Source: Cricetomys ansorgei (Eukaryota > Chordata > Mammalia > Rodentia > Nesomyidae). Taken from it: DNA of 64,000 nucleotides. The DNA lies in assembly GCA_026225945.1 (NCBI GenBank), contig JAMJFZ010001133.1, forward strand, positions 16,208,001-16,272,000. The letters are read 5' to 3'. The translations under genes were made by a program, and so were the position numbers. A model generated the notes under the pieces. It was given only the letters and a program-made list of their open reading frames with translations. It did not search any database and was not told the origin of the DNA. Every line of letters starts with the position of its first letter. Within the stretch, counting starts at the first letter, position 1. Below, piece by piece: positions 22,506-33,560 of this stretch.

Positions 22506-23074
22506 GAGACAGGGCTACTTCCAGGGCACTTTTTCAAATTAATGGGCCCAGATAAGAAGAAGCGCAAGAAGACACTCAAAGCACAATAATAATTTGCAAT
22601 TGTTTTGATAACTGGGAAGGGTCTCCACTATGTAAAAGCCGAGGCCGTGCTATGTTTTAGAAGATGGTCTCACTGGAGAGATGTTACCCTGCCCGCTCAA
22701 TCACATCTGCTCCCCACCCCTCCCTTCGTGTGCCTGCAACACCCGTCTTGTCAGGTTGCGGCTGCCTTTTCTCTGATGAAGTGGATTGAATGGCCAGAAC
22801 TCCACTGCTGTCGATGATTAAAATTGGAACACCCAACCACAGCCCACTCTGAGGAGGTTGATGCAAATTTATCTCCTGCGGCTGTGTGGGCAGCAGGTTC
22901 TGAAGAGCCAGCTGCTGGTTTGAAGGGTGGGCACTGTGGAGCCGTCAGGAACTTGTCAGATAGTAGGAGGTTCAGATGTCTCGCGGCGGGTTTAGACCTT
23001 GGATTTGGGAGACAGAGGACGACTCTGCAGGGTTGGTTCTCTTCCACCTTTACATGGGTTCTGGGAATGGTATC
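22506..23074. other. Unique noncoding sequence
   Basis: No repeat recognised. Overlapping open frames of 108-134 codons occur on both strands near 22,751-23,228, but the plus one enters a MIR and no splice-supported exon was found. Confidence 0.35.
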
Positions 23075-23280
23075 CAAGGAGCATGAATTACTAGCTGTTT
23101 GTGCTTGGGCAAGTCATGTCACCCTTCTGAGCGTCCTCCAGCATGGCTCAAATGAGAGCTATTTCAGAGGGTTTAATGAAGGCCAAACAAAATCAAGCCT
23201 ATACATTACTTGCATTAGCACTTACTGATAGGCAGTAAGTGCTCAGTGAGTATCAGCCACCGGTATTAATGCACATAAAG
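23075..23280 (+). mobile_element. MIR SINE, nearly full length
   Basis: MIR order: 'ctgtttgtgcttgggcaagt', 'catgtcacccttctgagcgt', 'aatgagagctatttcagagg', 'gtttaatgaa', 'gcagtaagtgctcagtgagt'. Confidence 0.75.
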
Positions 23281-24475
23281 TGCTTGGTGCAAACATATTC
23301 AGGGTAAATACTGTAGATTGCTGGTATGATCTGGACTTTGACTAGGCTCTGCCTCTACTCCCTGTTCCCACGAGTTCTCTCCCAATTAGAATTGGCTCCA
23401 CCACATCCCTTTTAGAGGTTTCCCCTGTGTGAGACCCAGATATAGCTTCCAGGGCAGGGCGAGGGAAACTTCAGTCGTGTCTGAAACAGTGTAAGCGACT
23501 TTGAACCCTCTCAGACTTAGCCTCAGACAAGGCTACTGTAAGCCTGTTGTCCTCTTCTTCGCAGCCCCTCCCCCCACACAGCTCCTGCAGCTCTCCTCCT
23601 CCTTTGGTAAAATATGTCTTCTCTTTCCGAGACATCAGTTATTTATCACTGCCGCTCCGTCGAGGACAGCAAGCGTCCCTTGCTGGTGTCTCTCGGTGTT
23701 TGGTTCAAAAGCGAACTAGGTTTGAAAAATCTTGGCTACCCATTAGATTTGTCTGGTGGGCCTCTGGAACACATACGTCTTCCTTGCTTTTAACGTCTGT
23801 CTGTGGAGTGGGATATCTGTTGCTTTTGATTTTTTTTTTTTTCACTTTTCCAGGGCATATGTTTGGGGCTTTCTCTGAATTAGCTCAGGGAATCCTCCTC
23901 ACAACCATATGAGCTACTCTCGCCCCCATTCTCCTTGGCAGCTGAAGATGCCACCCAGGATTCCATGGTTATGTTAGAAGTGTCCTCTCTGCGGAACCCA
24001 GAGGTCTCTTGACCTCCTGATCACCGAGCTGTTCCCTTTCTAGTTTGTTTTCAGAGTGACGCCAGAGCTGAGCTTCCCCTGACATTCTCACACATTCTGG
24101 AAGGAGCCTTGGCCATGGGTACTGGCGGGTACCCGATCTCTGCGGTAAGGTTAGGGGAGGCAGTGCGGAGGTGGCATTCTCTGGCGTCACACCCTCGCCC
24201 ACGCTACATCTGCAGTCACTGTGAGGTGAGGCACGTGTTAGTCGTGTTCCCGGACCCCAGGATGGACTGGGCAGTGAGTCTAACCAGTTAGAGACTATGG
24301 TGTAAGGATTTCTTTACTCAGAGAAGAAAGGTTTTGGGTTTTAGAAAAACTGGCAAAATATCAGATTATTTTCTACTTTTGTTTTATTTTGAAGGTGGTT
24401 TATGGCTTTAAATATTAATTTTTATAAATAATTAAACTGACATTTTACTTAAAATTTTAAAACTTTTTTCAAATT
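23281..24475. other. Unique noncoding sequence
   Basis: More than 1 kb without a recognisable transposon. Open frames up to 121 codons (23,547-23,912) show no domain and pass through a T-run at 23,830. Confidence 0.35.
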
Positions 24476-24672
24476 TTATTATTATTGTGTACATAGATGG
24501 ATGGTGTGTGCATGCGTGTGTGTGTGTGTGTGTGTGCGCACATGTGTGTGTGCTATAGTGGCATGTGGAGATCAGAGGACAATTCTGTGAGGTTGGTTCT
24601 GGGAATTGTACTCAGGTTGTGAGGCTTGCACATCAAGGGCCTTTCCCTGTCTAACCATGTCTCTGGCTCTTC
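24476..24672 (-). mobile_element. B3 SINE with (TG)n (minus)
   Basis: TG run near 24,517-24,536, then 'gtggagatcagaggacaatt', 'ttctgggaattgtactcagg' and 'ctaaccatgtctctggctc'. Confidence 0.75.
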
Positions 24673-24767
24673 ACCTTACTTTGTAAAGGTTTGTGTATTA
24701 TTAGCACACAGGGTCATATAGATAACTAGAGGGGAGTAATCAACCCTCTAGAACCTTATAAAAACTG

Positions 24768-24905
24768 TATTAGTCAGATTTGTTGTTGTGTGACGAATGC
24801 CTCACATAACAAGTTAAAGGAGGACAAATGTATTTTGACTCATGGTTTCAGTACTTCATGGCAGGGAGGGCATGCTGGTGCAGTCCGTATCATGGTGGTC
24901 AGGGG
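24768..24905 (-). mobile_element. MaLR-type LTR fragment (minus)
   Basis: 'ctgtattagtcagatttgtt', 'aaaggaggacaaatgtattt', 'tgactcatggtttcag' and 'catggcagggagggcatgct' follow antisense MaLR order. Confidence 0.55.
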
Positions 24906-25068
24906 AGAGAGAGATTGAGAGAAAGAGAGAAAGACAGAGAGAGACAGAGACAGAGACAGTGAGAGATACACAACACACACACACACACACATACACACAA
25001 ATAGAGAAGGAAACAGAGAAAGGGTGGTAGGGAGGAAGAGAGAGACAGAGGGAAAGAGAGAAACAAAA
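24906..25068. repeat. GA-rich and CA compound microsatellite
   Basis: (GA)/(GACA) purine tract with an embedded CA run at about 24,969-24,990, on the edge of the MaLR fragment. Confidence 0.9.
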
Positions 25069-25779
25069 TACGCAGATAAATGCAATAGTATTTTCAAGCT
25101 TCCCTTGCAGCTAGAAGTGACATTAGGAAACACATAAGATGTAAGTTGTTTGAGATCAGTTGAACTGTAAATTTAAAGTGGAAGGAAATACACTGAATAC
25201 TAGTACCAATTTGTCTCTGGGTAATAGAATCATGGAAGATTTATTTTTTCTTTTCAAGATGTTGCATATTTCCTGGATATACGCTGCTTTTATGACTAGA
25301 ACACAGGAAGAATAAACTTTATTTTCAGAAGAGTTCAGTTGAGCTTAAGTCACCAATGTGATGGGACTGCCAATGAGTTTGAAATTCCTCACTTCCAGTC
25401 CAGTGTGCAGACAGGACCATGGCACATCTTTTGTGCTTCTGCAGAGAGTGAAGTTTTTTCTCCTGGGTTACTTTGCTCCACCACTGCAGTAGCTCTGCTA
25501 TTTAGAACTATCTCCTGCAGAGCTTGGTTCAATCCTGGGTGTTGATCATGATGCTCAGCCCTTATCCATCATTGGAATGTTGCTTCTTCCTGGTAGAAGA
25601 AATGACTGAAGAGATTGGGTAGAGTCTTGATCTAGAAAAGGCTACATGGGATCATTTATTGTCTTCTAAGTGGTTGGATGCTTGCAGTATGTCAGGAGGA
25701 ATAAAAAAGAAGCTACTAGTGTCTCTTGTCATAGAACACTGAGCTAAAGCTTGGTGTGCATGCATTTATCATGATTTTT
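25069..25779. other. Unique noncoding sequence
   Basis: No gene or repeat recognised. Confidence 0.35.
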
Positions 25780-25900
25780 TTTTTCTTTTTTTCATTCTGT
25801 AGACCAAACTAGCCTGGAAATCACTATGTAGCCCAAGCCAACTTTGATCTTGTGCCAATACACCTACCTCAGATTAAGCCACCATGCCCAGCCAAATGTC
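25780..25900 (-). mobile_element. Diverged B1 SINE (minus)
   Basis: 'tagaccaaactagcctggaa' and 'aagccaccatgcccagcc' after a T-rich tail. Confidence 0.65.
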
Positions 25901-25933
25901 TTTTAATCTTACAGCATAAGATTAAGTGTTTAA

Positions 25934-26133
25934 AGGCTGGAGAGATGGTCTGAGGTTAAGAGCACTGGGTGCTCTTCTGGAAGACTCAGGTTTGTTTTAC
26001 AGTACCCACGTGGTGGCTTACAACTGTCAGAAACCCCGGTTTCAGGAGATCCAACAGTGCTATGAAAGTGGTGCACAGATTCTACATGTAGGCAAAACAC
26101 CCATACTCATTAAAAATATTAAAAAGATGTAGT
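25934..26133 (+). mobile_element. B2 SINE
   Basis: Typical tRNA-derived B2 head 'ggctggagagatggtctgag', then 'gttaagagcactgggtgctc' and 'cttctggaagactcaggttt', and an A-rich end. The head carries the RNA polymerase III A-box position. Confidence 0.9.
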
Positions 26134-26382
26134 GTCTAGTTTTGGAAACTGGCTACAAGGATGAGGTAATTTGCCTGTGATTCATCTTACCCCCAAACTG
26201 GAACTGTTAGCCCTGTGGCATCTACCAGGGAGACGAATGTTTTTGACAGGTGGAATTAGAGTCATATACATTAGGACTTAATATAGGATTAAAAACACCT
26301 GGTAAAGGTGGAGCAGATAGGTGTGTGTGGAGAAACAGCAATAAGTCAGCTATTCCAGTCTAGCTTGCTTGTCTTCCTTCCT

Positions 26383-26660
26383 TTCTTCCTTCCTTCCTTC
26401 CTTCCTTCCTTCCTTCCTTCCTTCCTTCCTTCCTTCCTTCCTCCCTTTTCTTTCTTTCTTTTTCTTTTAAGTCTTATTTATCTTTTGTGTATGTACATGT
26501 GTGCCTGCTGTTCAAGGAGGTCAGGAGAGAGCATCAGATCCCTTGGAGCTGAGGTTACAGATGATTATGTAGGTGCTGGGAATTGAACTTGGGTCCTCTG
26601 GTCCTCTGGAAGAGCAGCCATGTTCTTAACTGGGGAGCTATTGCTCCAGCTCCTAGTCTT
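26383..26660 (-). mobile_element. B3 SINE with (TTCC)n tract (minus)
   Basis: About 15 TTCC units at 26,383-26,441, then CT-rich sequence. Antisense B3 follows: 'agagagcatcagatcccttg', 'aattgaacttgggtcctctg', 'tattgctccagctcc'. Confidence 0.85.
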
Positions 26661-26662
26661 TC

Positions 26663-26925
26663 TTTTAGTCAGTGTCCTTCTATGTAGCCCCAGGTTGGAC
26701 CTTGAACATGAAATCCTCCATCTGGGTGTTGAATTACAGGCACATGTTACCATTTCTGCCTCCCCCCTTTTTCCATTCAAGACAAGGTTTCTCTGCGTAG
26801 CCCTGGCTGTCCTGGAACTAGCTCTGTAGACCTGGCTGGCCTGGAACTCACAGAGATCCACCTGTATCTGCCTCCTGAGTGCTGGGATTAAAGACATGTA
26901 CCACCTCTGCCAGGCCTGGCTTCCA
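26663..26925 (-). mobile_element. Two B1 SINEs (minus)
   Basis: 26,663-26,760 is partial ('tatgtagccccaggttggac'). 26,782-26,925 is well preserved ('acaaggtttctctgcgtagc', 'gtgctgggattaaagacatg'). Confidence 0.85.
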
Positions 26926-26939
26926 TTGTTATCTTGTTA

Positions 26940-27135
26940 AGATGATTGTACTTTTAATTGTGTGTCTCTGTTTATGCGAGTGCAGTGCTGGTGGGGACAG
27001 AACAGGGTGTTGGATCTCCAGGATCTGGAGTTACAAGTGCTTGTGAGCCACCTGACATGGGTGCTAGGAACCAAACTCAGGTCATCTACAAGAGCAGCAC
27101 AGGCTCTTTTTTACCTGCGGAGCCATCTTTCCAGG
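26940..27135 (-). mobile_element. B3-type SINE (minus)
   Basis: 'gcgagtgcagtgctggtggg', 'aaccaaactcaggtcatcta' and 'gcggagccatctttccaggt'. Confidence 0.7.
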
Positions 27136-28057
27136 TCCTCCACTTGACTGGGGCTATGTAGGAGAATTACAGTGGGCAGGGGAGAAGTTGCCAGCAAGGA
27201 CGTCCATAACAAGGGATCCAGGCGATGTTCAGGATGCATAGACATTCACTAGGTAGAGTGGTGATGGACACAGAGCCATGGACATGGTAAGAAGGAACTG
27301 GTTCTTGGAAGATATTAAATTGCTGCTCAGTTCAAGCTGCAAGATTTCCCCTTGTGGGTTTTCTATGAATAATTAGTTTGACTTTCCAAGGCCTCAAAAC
27401 CAGACAGGAAAAAGCCCTTGAATTCTATTTCACAAAGTATTTGCCTTAAGGATTTAGGATATTCTTCTTTTCTGCAGGTCATAACCCAAGGCAATTGTGG
27501 ATGAAGTGAAGGTAGGAATCCTTTTCCTCTGTAGCCCTGAAACACCTGCTGGAGCCCCACCCCCACCCGCGGTGTTCCGTGCATGTTCACCAAGCCTTGA
27601 GAAGGGCATATGCCACTGTGACCAGCATCTGACATGCGTCATGCTCCAATAAACTTCACTTTGGAACAAGGTCACCGAAAGAATGCATTCTGATCTTTAC
27701 TCACTGTATAATTTTGCTCTTAAAGAGAAACTCAACATTTAAAAAGGCACGTCTCCTCTTCTTATTTTTAGGACTCTTTTGCTTCCAAACGTTTCCTGGC
27801 CAGCACCCAGCTTTTTATGTGTGTTCCTGAAACTTTAGAAAGAACAGTTTCTGAAAGTCACATTGTCAGTTGAGGAAATTGCAGAGCAGAAACAGAATAT
27901 AGCCCTGACAGCTGAGTTTACTGCTCATCAAGATGATGCTAATCTTCATCTATTGAATATTTACTATAGGTCTGCCACAGCTAAAGGAACTTTCAGAGCA
28001 ATTTTTTATCTAGTTGCTTCAAGTTATATATGAGACGAGTACTATTAATTATTCCTC
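27136..28057. other. Mostly unique noncoding sequence
   Basis: No exon recognised. 27,945-28,010 resembles the ancient 'ttgaatatttactatagg' MIR/L2-type module. Confidence 0.35.
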
Positions 28058-28345
28058 TATTTTTTCTTTTTTTTTTTTGAGATAGGATCATGCTCCGTAG
28101 TGCAAGCTGTCCTCAAATTTGCCGTCTCTTGCCTTAGCCTTGTGGGTGTTGCGATTACAGACAGATGTGGGCTATCATACCTTACTATCTCTTTGTACCC
28201 CCTCCTCATGTTTAGGAGACCTATGGGAGCCAACTCAATCATCCAAGATTATATCGCTTGTCAGTGGAGGAACCGAGACTTGATGACAAAACCCACATCT
28301 GACCTTCTGTTACAATTGCTCCTTGTTTTGGAAATTGTAAGGTGG
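28058..28345 (-). mobile_element. Diverged B1 (minus) and MIR-like remnant
   Basis: 28,058-28,195 has a T-tail then 'gtgggtgttgcgattacaga'. 28,255-28,340 ('gtggaggaaccgagacttga') resembles the MIR core. Confidence 0.5.
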
Positions 28346-28512
28346 GAATATTGAGTATCGGTTCTTTAGAAAAATTTAAATTCACTGCTAAGTGTACTTA
28401 TGTTTCCAGGCTTCATCTAGCACAAATATAATGTCTATTCGAAATGACACTCAAAACGTTCCATTAGCAAACTGGTTTAAAGACCCTCTGAATGAGTAGA
28501 CGCGTTCATGGT

Positions 28513-28537
28513 CAATATGCTCAGTGTGAGCATATTG
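28513..28537. repeat. Perfect 11-bp inverted repeat, 3-base loop
   Basis: CAATATGCTCA (28,513-28,523), loop GTG, then TGAGCATATTG (28,527-28,537). Confidence 0.97.
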
Positions 28538-29226
28538 GAGTGCATAAGATATAGTATTTGGTCCTCTGAGTAGGTGACAGAGACGATGCTGGGAGACAGG
28601 TGTAATGAATTGTGTGAGTGGTTGGGGAATTAAGAGTCTCTTGAACTTCATCAGTGCCAACCTCTCATTTGCACATCAATCATCCACCCTGATGTGGTCA
28701 TAGCAACTCTTGAAGAATTTTCTGTTTCTCATTTTTAAGAGCTTTTGTGTTCCTGGCTCCAGGAATAGGTCATAAACATTCATCCAGACACTGGACTACT
28801 AACCATTTAAAGGTATCTGGAGATGGAAAATGACATGGACATTATCTGCAATGCATACAATTTTAAATGAGGAAAATCAAACCACAGAAGCGTGTGTATG
28901 TTGGGGCTCCACTCATTGTCAAGTGGCAGACAACAATGAAGAATAGGCTCAGTGAGAAACAGCTGGCCGAGTTACAAGGGGATACTGGCATGGCTCACAG
29001 ACTGGAAGAACAAGATGCACAGAAGAGCTCTGAGAATAACTTTGGGGTCCTCCGCAATGCTCCTCAGTGCAGAGCACAAAGTCTGCTTCTTGTCTCTGCT
29101 TCTCATCACTTGCAGCTTTTCCAAAAGAGTGGACCCCAGATGCTACCAGCTTTGTTAGTACATCCTTACATTAGAGCTTCTATACTGAAGAAGTCCAGAC
29201 GTCAAGTGGTTAAATTCTCAGGAAAG

Positions 29227-29228
<2 letters not shown>
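28538..29228. other. Unique noncoding sequence with a 175-codon open frame
   Basis: An ATG-initiated frame at 28,867-29,394 begins in unique sequence but then reads through the TG microsatellite at 29,230 and an antisense B1-like piece. I do not recognise the N-terminal 120 residues and do not call a gene. Confidence 0.35.
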
Positions 29229-29267
<39 letters not shown>

Positions 29268-29635
29268 GAGACGGGAATCTCTGAGTAGCCTGGAATTTAA
29301 TGATCAGGCAAGCTTGGTTGGGTCAGTGAGCCCCAGAAATCCTTTCTTTCCCCAATTTCTGAAGCCCTTGGTACAAGCACCCCACCATGCATGACCTCTG
29401 TCGTTTGTTTGTTTTTGAGACAGGGTCTGGCTATGCAGCCTTGGCTGGCCTGACATTTGCTATGTAGACCAAGTTGTCCTTGAACTCACAGAGATCCCCT
29501 GCCTCTGGGAGTAAATCTATATGCTATCATGGCTGGCTCATGTCTGACTTTTTATTTGAGTTCTGGGAATGGAACTCAAGTCTTCATGCTAGTATGGCAA
29601 GAACTTTACTAACTGAGCTATCACCCCAGCCCCCA
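29229..29635 (-). mobile_element. (TG)n, B1 and B3 SINE cluster (minus)
   Basis: TG run at about 29,230-29,262 and a B1-like 5' piece at 29,264-29,330. An antisense B1 follows at 29,408-29,535 ('ttgagacagggtctggctat'), then an antisense SINE end ('aatggaactcaagtcttcat', 'tatcaccccagcccc'). Confidence 0.75.
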
Positions 29636-29817
29636 GGTATGGACTTTGACTGGCATGGTTATGGTCATGTGTCTAGCTCTTGGAGCAATTACTTTTGCCA
29701 AAGAGAAAAGGCAGTGGGAGAACTCCTCAAGCCAGAACCAGGACATAAGGAACACTTCCAGGCAAAGAACCCATACCCAGACCAATTGAAATACATACAT
29801 CTGTTTCAACTCTGAGC

Positions 29818-29945
29818 AGGTTAGAGATGTAGCACTTGCCTGCTGTGTGCAAAGCCCTGAATTTGATTCCCAGAACCAGAGGAAGGGAATCCAAGGGAAT
29901 ATACACCAGGCTACTAAAAGTGGTCAGAGTGTGCTCAGAAGGTAG
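29818..29945 (+). mobile_element. ID/B4-type SINE
   Basis: 'gttagagatgtagcacttgc', 'aaagccctgaatttgattcc' and 'cagaaccagagg'. Confidence 0.65.
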
Positions 29946-29984
29946 ATTTCACCTTTTGAAAAAAGTTTGATTAAAACAGTTTTT

Positions 29985-30210
29985 AGATTTATTGATTTTA
30001 AAATTTTTATGTGTATGAGTGTTTCGCCTGCTTGCATATATGTGCACCATGAGCATGTAGTGCCCTCAGAGGTCAGAAGAGAGACTCGGCTCCCCTGGAG
30101 CTGGAATTATAGGTGTATGTAAGCTTTCTTGTGGGTGCTGAGAACTGAACCCGGGTTCTCTGCGAGAGCATAAGGCCTCTTAACCACTGGTGTATTTTCC
30201 AGCCCCTTTA
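29985..30210 (-). mobile_element. B3 SINE (minus)
   Basis: 'ttttatgtgtatgagtgttt', 'tgccctcagaggtcagaaga', 'gaactgaacccgggttctct' and 'taaccactggtgtattttcc' form a well-preserved antisense B3. Confidence 0.88.
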
Positions 30211-30279
30211 GTTTTATTTTAAAACCATACTTCCTGTTTTTCTAAGATGATTTTCAGGAAAAAGATTTCCATTAAAAGG

Positions 30280-30570
30280 TTAGGTAAACGATGCTCTAAA
30301 CCGATTGCTGTCTGTTTGTTCAGCTGATCATGTATCTCATTAATCAAGCCCGGGAGCAATCACTCTAAAGCTGTTGCCGATTTGTACGCATTTTTTCATT
30401 TAAAATAACTTTTTTTTCCTCCATTATTCTCCTCCAAGCAAACGAGTTCCCTTTCATTTAATTGTGCCGTTAAGGCTTTTGTTTGGAAAAGAACAGTTTC
30501 TCAGAAATGATCCAAAACCTGTTTCAAGAAATGGATGATTTTTTGGCAACATAAGTTTTGAAGCTTTGTA
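30280..30570. promoter_or_regulatory. Candidate conserved noncoding element
   Basis: About 290 repeat-free bases, moderately AT-rich and non-coding in all frames. They contain several homeodomain-type TAAT/ATTA cores ('ctcattaatcaagcccggga', 'tttcatttaattgtgccgtt'), a CAGCTG E-box ('gttcagctgatcatg') and a few retained CpGs. This texture is typical of vertebrate developmental enhancers. It is a guess from composition alone and needs cross-species alignment. Confidence 0.3.
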
Positions 30571-30961
30571 CTATCCATAACAATTGCCCAGTGCTGGAAC
30601 ATTCAGTATCTTGGAGGTGGTAGGATAGATACCTAGTGCTCAGACAGAAAAACAGTGCTCAGTCCTATTTTCCGGGCCCATGCCCCATTCTGCCTTTATC
30701 TAGCACTGGCCCCCATCCCGAGGCAGGGTGATTAATGAGCCTATCATTTATATCTTTGCAGTACAACTGCAGATTCCACTCTTCAAATTACATTAATGAT
30801 TCTCCTATTACTAAAAAAAATGGCTCGTATTTATCTGGTGCTTGGACACTTTATTCATTTATCTCCTTGACTTTTCAAATATGTAGCCTAAAGGAGGTAT
30901 TTTGTAGATCTTGGGTCCTTGGCTAAAAAGGGTAAGCAAGCTCGTCTTGGTTCAAAGAAAC
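30571..30961. other. Unique noncoding sequence
   Basis: No recognisable gene or repeat. Confidence 0.35.
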
Positions 30962-31170
30962 TTTTTGTTTTGAGGAAGGGTTTCATGTATCCCAGGCTGA
31001 CCTTGGCTTTTCTGTATAGCCAGGGATGACTTTGAATTCTGATCCTCCTGCCTCCACCTCCTGAGTGCTGGGATTATGGATGTGGGCAAGTAGCTGGGTT
31101 TATGCATCGCTGGGGATAGAACCCAGGGTTTTTATATGCTAGTCAGAAACTCTACCAATTAAGCCTTAAC
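30962..31170 (-). mobile_element. B4 SINE (minus)
   Basis: An antisense B1 arm ('catgtatcccaggctgacct', 'gagtgctgggattatggatg') is joined to an antisense ID-like part ('gctggggatagaacccaggg', 'ctaccaattaagcc'). Confidence 0.75.
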
Positions 31171-31454
31171 CCTCTCTAAGAAACTTTCCTAGGTGGCTTC
31201 TGTTGCTCTTACAAGGAGACCCCATTCTTTTGGCAGGGGATTTTCTTCTATCTAGAAAGGCTCCAGGCTGCAAAGGAGAATGCTGACATTCTGGGTGGCA
31301 CAGAAACCACGCACCAGAAGTTAGCCATTTGCTGACGGCCCTAGCATAAGAACCCAGCATTTAAACTTTACACTGGCGGCTCCTGTCCTCTTTTTGTCTT
31401 GTCTCCTTTCTCAAGTTCCCATTAAATTTATTTACAACACACACACAATAGATA

Positions 31455-31522
31455 AATGAAAAACAATAATAATACTAATAATACTAATACTAATACTAAT
31501 ACTAATACTAATACTAATACTA
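31455..31522. repeat. (TAATAC)n microsatellite
   Basis: About 8 units of TAATAC/ACTAAT after an 'aataataatac' lead. Confidence 0.93.
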
Positions 31523-31574
31523 CCAAAAAGTCAAATGTGGGCTGTAGTTTGTTGATTCAAAAAAGAAAATGAAG

Positions 31575-31755
31575 GGCCAGCGAGATGGCTCAGTGAGTGA
31601 AAGGCACTTGCTGTCAGGCCCGAGGACCTGAGTTTGGTCCTGCTATCCATCCACATGGAGGAAGGAGAGCGCTGACTCCCGCAAGCTGTCCTCTGGCCTC
31701 TACTTACGTGCCACGACACTAGTTTATCAATACACGCAAATAAAAAAATGTAACA
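31575..31755 (+). mobile_element. B2/B3-type SINE
   Basis: 'ggccagcgagatggctcagt', 'cctgagtttggtcctgctat', 'tgtcctctggcctctactta' and an A-rich tail. Confidence 0.87.
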
Positions 31756-31759
31756 AATA

Positions 31760-31922
31760 TTTTTTTTTTTGTTTTGTTTTTCGAGGCAGGGTTTCTCTGT
31801 TGTAATTCTGACTGTCCTGGAACTCATGCTGTAGACCAGGCTGGCCTCGAACTCACCGAGATCCTCCTGTCTCTGCCTCCCGGGTGCTGGGATCAAAGGT
31901 GGGTGCCACTATGCCCAGCCAT
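31760..31922 (-). mobile_element. B1 SINE (minus)
   Basis: A T-tail, then 'cgaggcagggtttctctgtt', 'accaggctggcctcgaactc' and 'gtgctgggatcaaaggtggg'. It sits tail-to-tail with the preceding B2. Confidence 0.93.
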
Positions 31923-32136
31923 TGTAACAAACAATTAAAATATAATGTATTTTATTACTGGGATAATTTTACCCCCCTGTAACCAAATACATTACCCCCA
32001 TTTTGCACCGAGGGAAGAACTTTTTTCTTGCCTGAGTCTAGTCCAGGGCATTGCACAGACTTTCACAGATCAGTTGCAAACACCTGAAACTGCAAAGTTT
32101 ATTCTTTTACTCTTCATGATCATTGCTAAGGTTCAG

Positions 32137-32173
32137 AGCCACTGCTTCTTGAGAGAAGCCACTGCTTCTTGAC
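32137..32173. repeat. Short direct repeat
   Basis: 'agccactgcttcttga' occurs twice, 20 bases apart. Confidence 0.9.
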
Positions 32174-32282
32174 ATTTCTGAATGGTTATACCCTTATCAC
32201 AGGCATATTAAAAAGATGAACTATTATTTTATAGATGAGGAATCTCAAAATAGATAACTTGTCTGAATACATATAGCTATCT

Positions 32283-32450
32283 TTTATGTTTTTATTAGCA
32301 TGTGTTGATTATACATATTGGGCTTCATTATGATATTTTTGTTCCTGCATACAATGTATTCAACCGTATTTACCCTGTCACCCTCTCTTGTCCTTTCCCA
32401 CTCCTGCTGAACCCCTCCCCTTCCCAATTAGTTCCCCTTCTACTTTCATG
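32283..32450 (-). mobile_element. L1 3'-end fragment (minus)
   Basis: 'tttttattagcatgtgttga', 'gcttcattatgatatttttg' and 'accctgtcaccctctcttgt' resemble the reversed tail of old rodent L1s. Confidence 0.55.
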
Positions 32451-32599
32451 AATGACACATAATTAATTATTAAGAGTAGAAGTTTTACCACTATGGAAGG
32501 GAACAGGAAGTTTAGCTTTGTATGTAACTAACATTTCAGGCATCTTCTATATTCTGACACCTTACGTTTGATTTTCCCCCCCTTAAAATGAAGTAAGTT

Positions 32600-32925
32600 G
32601 CGATAGTTAATTTTCATTATCAACTTGGCTGGACTTAGGGGGGCCGAGTCATCACCCCTTTGGGTGTGCTTCTGAGGGTGTTTAGAGTATTACCTGACTG
32701 GAGCCGGCACTCTGAATGTGGGTGGGGCTCTGAGGAATTCAAGGGAGCTGTATGGTGGCATATCCCCTTTTCTGCTTCCTGCTCTGTGGTGATGGGAATT
32801 GGCTATGCCACCAGGCCTTCTCTCCCATAAGGAACTGAATCCCGTGAAGCCGAGTGAACAGTGCACGGCCTCCCCTGGGCTGTTCTTCTGTGCATCTCAT
32901 CACAGGGGTAGAGTAGAAATGAATA
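32600..32925 (+). mobile_element. Rodent/mammalian LTR-like interspersed repeat
   Basis: 'gatagttaattttcattatc', 'aacttggctggacttagggg' and 'tttgggtgtgcttctgaggg' start a diverged copy of the 'tcaacttgac' repeat group seen at 9,987. Confidence 0.55.
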
Positions 32926-33221
32926 CACAATCCTGTGGGTAGCTTGCTTGATATTTTTTGTCAGACCATTTCAACATTTACCTGGATTTAAACCCAGATA
33001 GGACTCTGAGTAAGAACTCTTTGTGGGTTTCTAGAATGGCTGTGCTCTCTGTGATGTTTTTAGTTTTTGAAGAAAAATAAGTATGATGTTGAAGTGCAAG
33101 GCTAAAAACTACTTAGAGAGAGGCCTCGCACATAGCACGGGCCGTACAAATATGTATAATTGTTGTTCCTGTTGTTGACTTCAAAATGAATGTGGAAATC
33201 TATAATTAATGTGAGACTAAA

Positions 33222-33285
33222 CAGAGGAGAGGAGGAGAAGATAGGGAGGGAGGGAGAGAGAGAGAGCGAGAGTGAGCGAGAGCAC
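33222..33285. repeat. GA-rich low-complexity tract
   Basis: GGGA/GAGA purine run ending in 'gcgagagtgagcgagagc'. Confidence 0.85.
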
Positions 33286-33429
33286 ACAGCAGCCTCGTTG
33301 CGCAGTCAGGACAGTTGCTCCCGTCCAGCGGCAGTCCCTGACTGTCATGTCGCACCCTGGTGGGTTTAGGAGGGTTGGTGACGATAAGATAACTTAACTG
33401 TTTGGGTCACATGGCACTTTATACATAAT

Positions 33430-33560
33430 TTTTTTGAGACAGCTTGGGCGAGGCTCAAACTCACTGTGTGGCTGAGGATGACCTTAAACCCCTGGTCCCC
33501 CTGTGTCCTTCTCCCAAACATTAGGGTCATAGGGATGTATCGTCACACCCGGCTACAGTT
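33430..33560 (-). mobile_element. Diverged B1 SINE (minus)
   Basis: 'ttttttgagacagcttgggc', 'tgtgtggctgaggatgacct' and 'tcgtcacacccggc'. Confidence 0.65.

Noticed and set aside
25934..26133. tRNA-like head
   Set aside because: It is the tRNA-derived head of a B2 SINE, not a tRNA gene.
28867..29394. 175-codon plus frame with ATG
   Set aside because: Runs through a TG microsatellite and an antisense B1-like piece. The N-terminal part is not recognised and has no supporting exon signals.
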